Source: an uncultured Alphaproteobacteria bacterium (GTDB taxonomy: Bacteria; Pseudomonadota; Alphaproteobacteria; Reyranellales; Reyranellaceae). From it: a stretch of DNA of 15,934 nucleotides. Below are positions 15,319-15,934 of this stretch, in pieces. The notes under the pieces are model-generated. The model was given only the letters and a program-made list of their open reading frames with translations, was not told the origin of the DNA and searched no databases. Position 1 is the stretch's first letter. The number at the start of each line of letters is the position of its first letter. A program made the translations under genes and the position numbers. The stretch lies in NCBI GenBank assembly GCA_903929895.1, contig CAIYWM010000275.1, positions 1 to 15,934 on the forward strand, written 5' to 3'.

Positions 15319-15934
15319 AGCTTTGCTATTTCAATGACTACCGCCTGGGCGTCATCAAGGGCGACCAGGTGGTCGACGTGACGGATGCCGTGAAGGATAT
15401 CCCGCATCTCGATGCGCGGGACCTGATGACCGGCCTCATCGCCAAGTGGGATGCCTACAAGGCCAAGGTCGAGAAGGCCGCCGCCGACGGCAAGGGCGTG
15501 CCCGTGTCGGGCGTGAAGCTGCGTCCGCCGGTGCCGAAGCCCGGCAACATCGTCTGCATGGCGGTGAACTACATGGAAGACGGCACGCTGCCGGAGAAGC
15601 CGGCGATCAACGCCTTCCACAAGGCGGCGACCGCGGTGATCGGCGCCGGCGACACGATGGTGCTGCCCGACGCGCCGGCCACGATCTTCGAGGGCGAGGC
15701 GGAGATGGCGCTGGTCATCGGCAAGCGTGCGACGCGTGTCGCGCCGGCCGACGCCTTCAAGCATATCTTCGGCTACACCTGCTTCATCGACGGTTCGGCC
15801 CGCGGCCTGCCGCCGCCGGGCAACGTCTTCTTCCAGATGAAGTCGCGCGACACCTTCGCGCCGATCGGCCCCTGCATCGTGACCGCCGACGAGATCGCCG
15901 ATCCGCAGAACCTCGACATTACGCTGACCAACAA
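15315..15934 (+). CDS. Second FAH-family hydrolase/isomerase, N-terminal 206 codons (3' end outside window)
   Basis: A frame from GTG 15315 stays open to the window end, giving 206 codons that begin MKLCYFNDYRLG. The FAH fold is clear: KPGNIVCMAVNY (75-86), metal ligands E128 and E130 (EGEAEMALVIGK) and D159 (FIDGSARG), and SRDTFAPIGP further on. Usual members run to about 280-330 residues, so roughly a third is missing. The protein differs strongly from the FAH protein encoded at 13346-14215, having an N-terminal domain typical of the longer FAH type, so the two probably act on different intermediates or steps. GAGGGAGAG (15301-15309) precedes the GTG, which is rare as a start among the downstream genes here and overlaps the leader ORF stop. 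It is divergent from the extradiol dioxygenase gene across a 146-bp gap. Confidence 0.88.
   Translation, partial: MKLCYFNDYRLGVIKGDQVVDVTDAVKDIPHLDARDLMTGLIAKWDAYKAKVEKAAADGKGVPVSGVKLRPPVPKPGNIVCMAVNYMEDGTLPEKPAINAFHKAATAVIGAGDTMVLPDAPATIFEGEAEMALVIGKRATRVAPADAFKHIFGYTCFIDGSARGLPPPGNVFFQMKSRDTFAPIGPCIVTADEIADPQNLDITLTN

Overview
This is a G+C-rich, densely coding window with strong third-position G/C bias. It looks like a proteobacterial chromosome, most likely an Alphaproteobacterium of the Bradyrhizobium, Reyranella or Rhodospirillales kind. That placement is an inference from the fused LivM-LivG transporter protein, twin-arginine-type signal peptides on both solute-binding proteins, a Bug-family receptor and the codon bias. 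No RNA gene, insertion sequence, CRISPR array or intrinsic terminator is visible.

Layout. (A) 1-2341 is housekeeping-like. It holds the 3' end of a TlyA-type rRNA methyltransferase gene (+), then on the minus strand a zinc alcohol dehydrogenase followed, with a GTGA overlap, by an RsmC-like methyltransferase. (B) 2342-2545 is a divergent control region with a perfect 10+1+10 bp palindrome. (C) 2546-7858 is a tightly packed plus-strand operon for a branched-chain/aromatic-acid type ABC importer (binding protein, LivH, fused LivM-LivG, LivF), followed 9 bp later by an FCD-type GntR regulator. (D) 7869-14215 continues on the same strand with short gaps: a two-domain VOC protein, a Bug/TctC binding protein, a molybdenum hydroxylase large subunit, an HpaD/HpcB-type class III ring-cleavage dioxygenase and a fumarylacetoacetate hydrolase (FAH) family protein. 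(E) 14221-15168 (-) encodes a canonical type I extradiol dioxygenase converging on D. It diverges from a second FAH-family gene (15315 onward, cut by the window end), which is preceded by a possible 28-codon leader ORF.

How the genes may work together (inference). The importer and/or the Bug receptor captures an aromatic or heteroaromatic acid. The molybdenum hydroxylase adds a hydroxyl from water. One or more of the three dioxygenase-like proteins opens a vicinal diol ring, and the FAH-family proteins hydrolyse, isomerise or decarboxylate the product. The HpaD-like enzyme next to an HpaG-like FAH protein recalls the homoprotocatechuate meta pathway, but no HpaE-type semialdehyde dehydrogenase is present here. 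The molybdenum hydroxylase lacks its usual FAD and 2Fe-2S partners, and the first VOC protein has an altered metal triad. The set does not match a textbook pathway, and the substrate cannot be read from the sequence.

The most unusual non-coding signals are a hairpin that would bury the Shine-Dalgarno of the minus-strand extradiol dioxygenase gene, the leader ORF whose stop overlaps the second FAH gene's GTG start, and the palindrome at 2445-2465.
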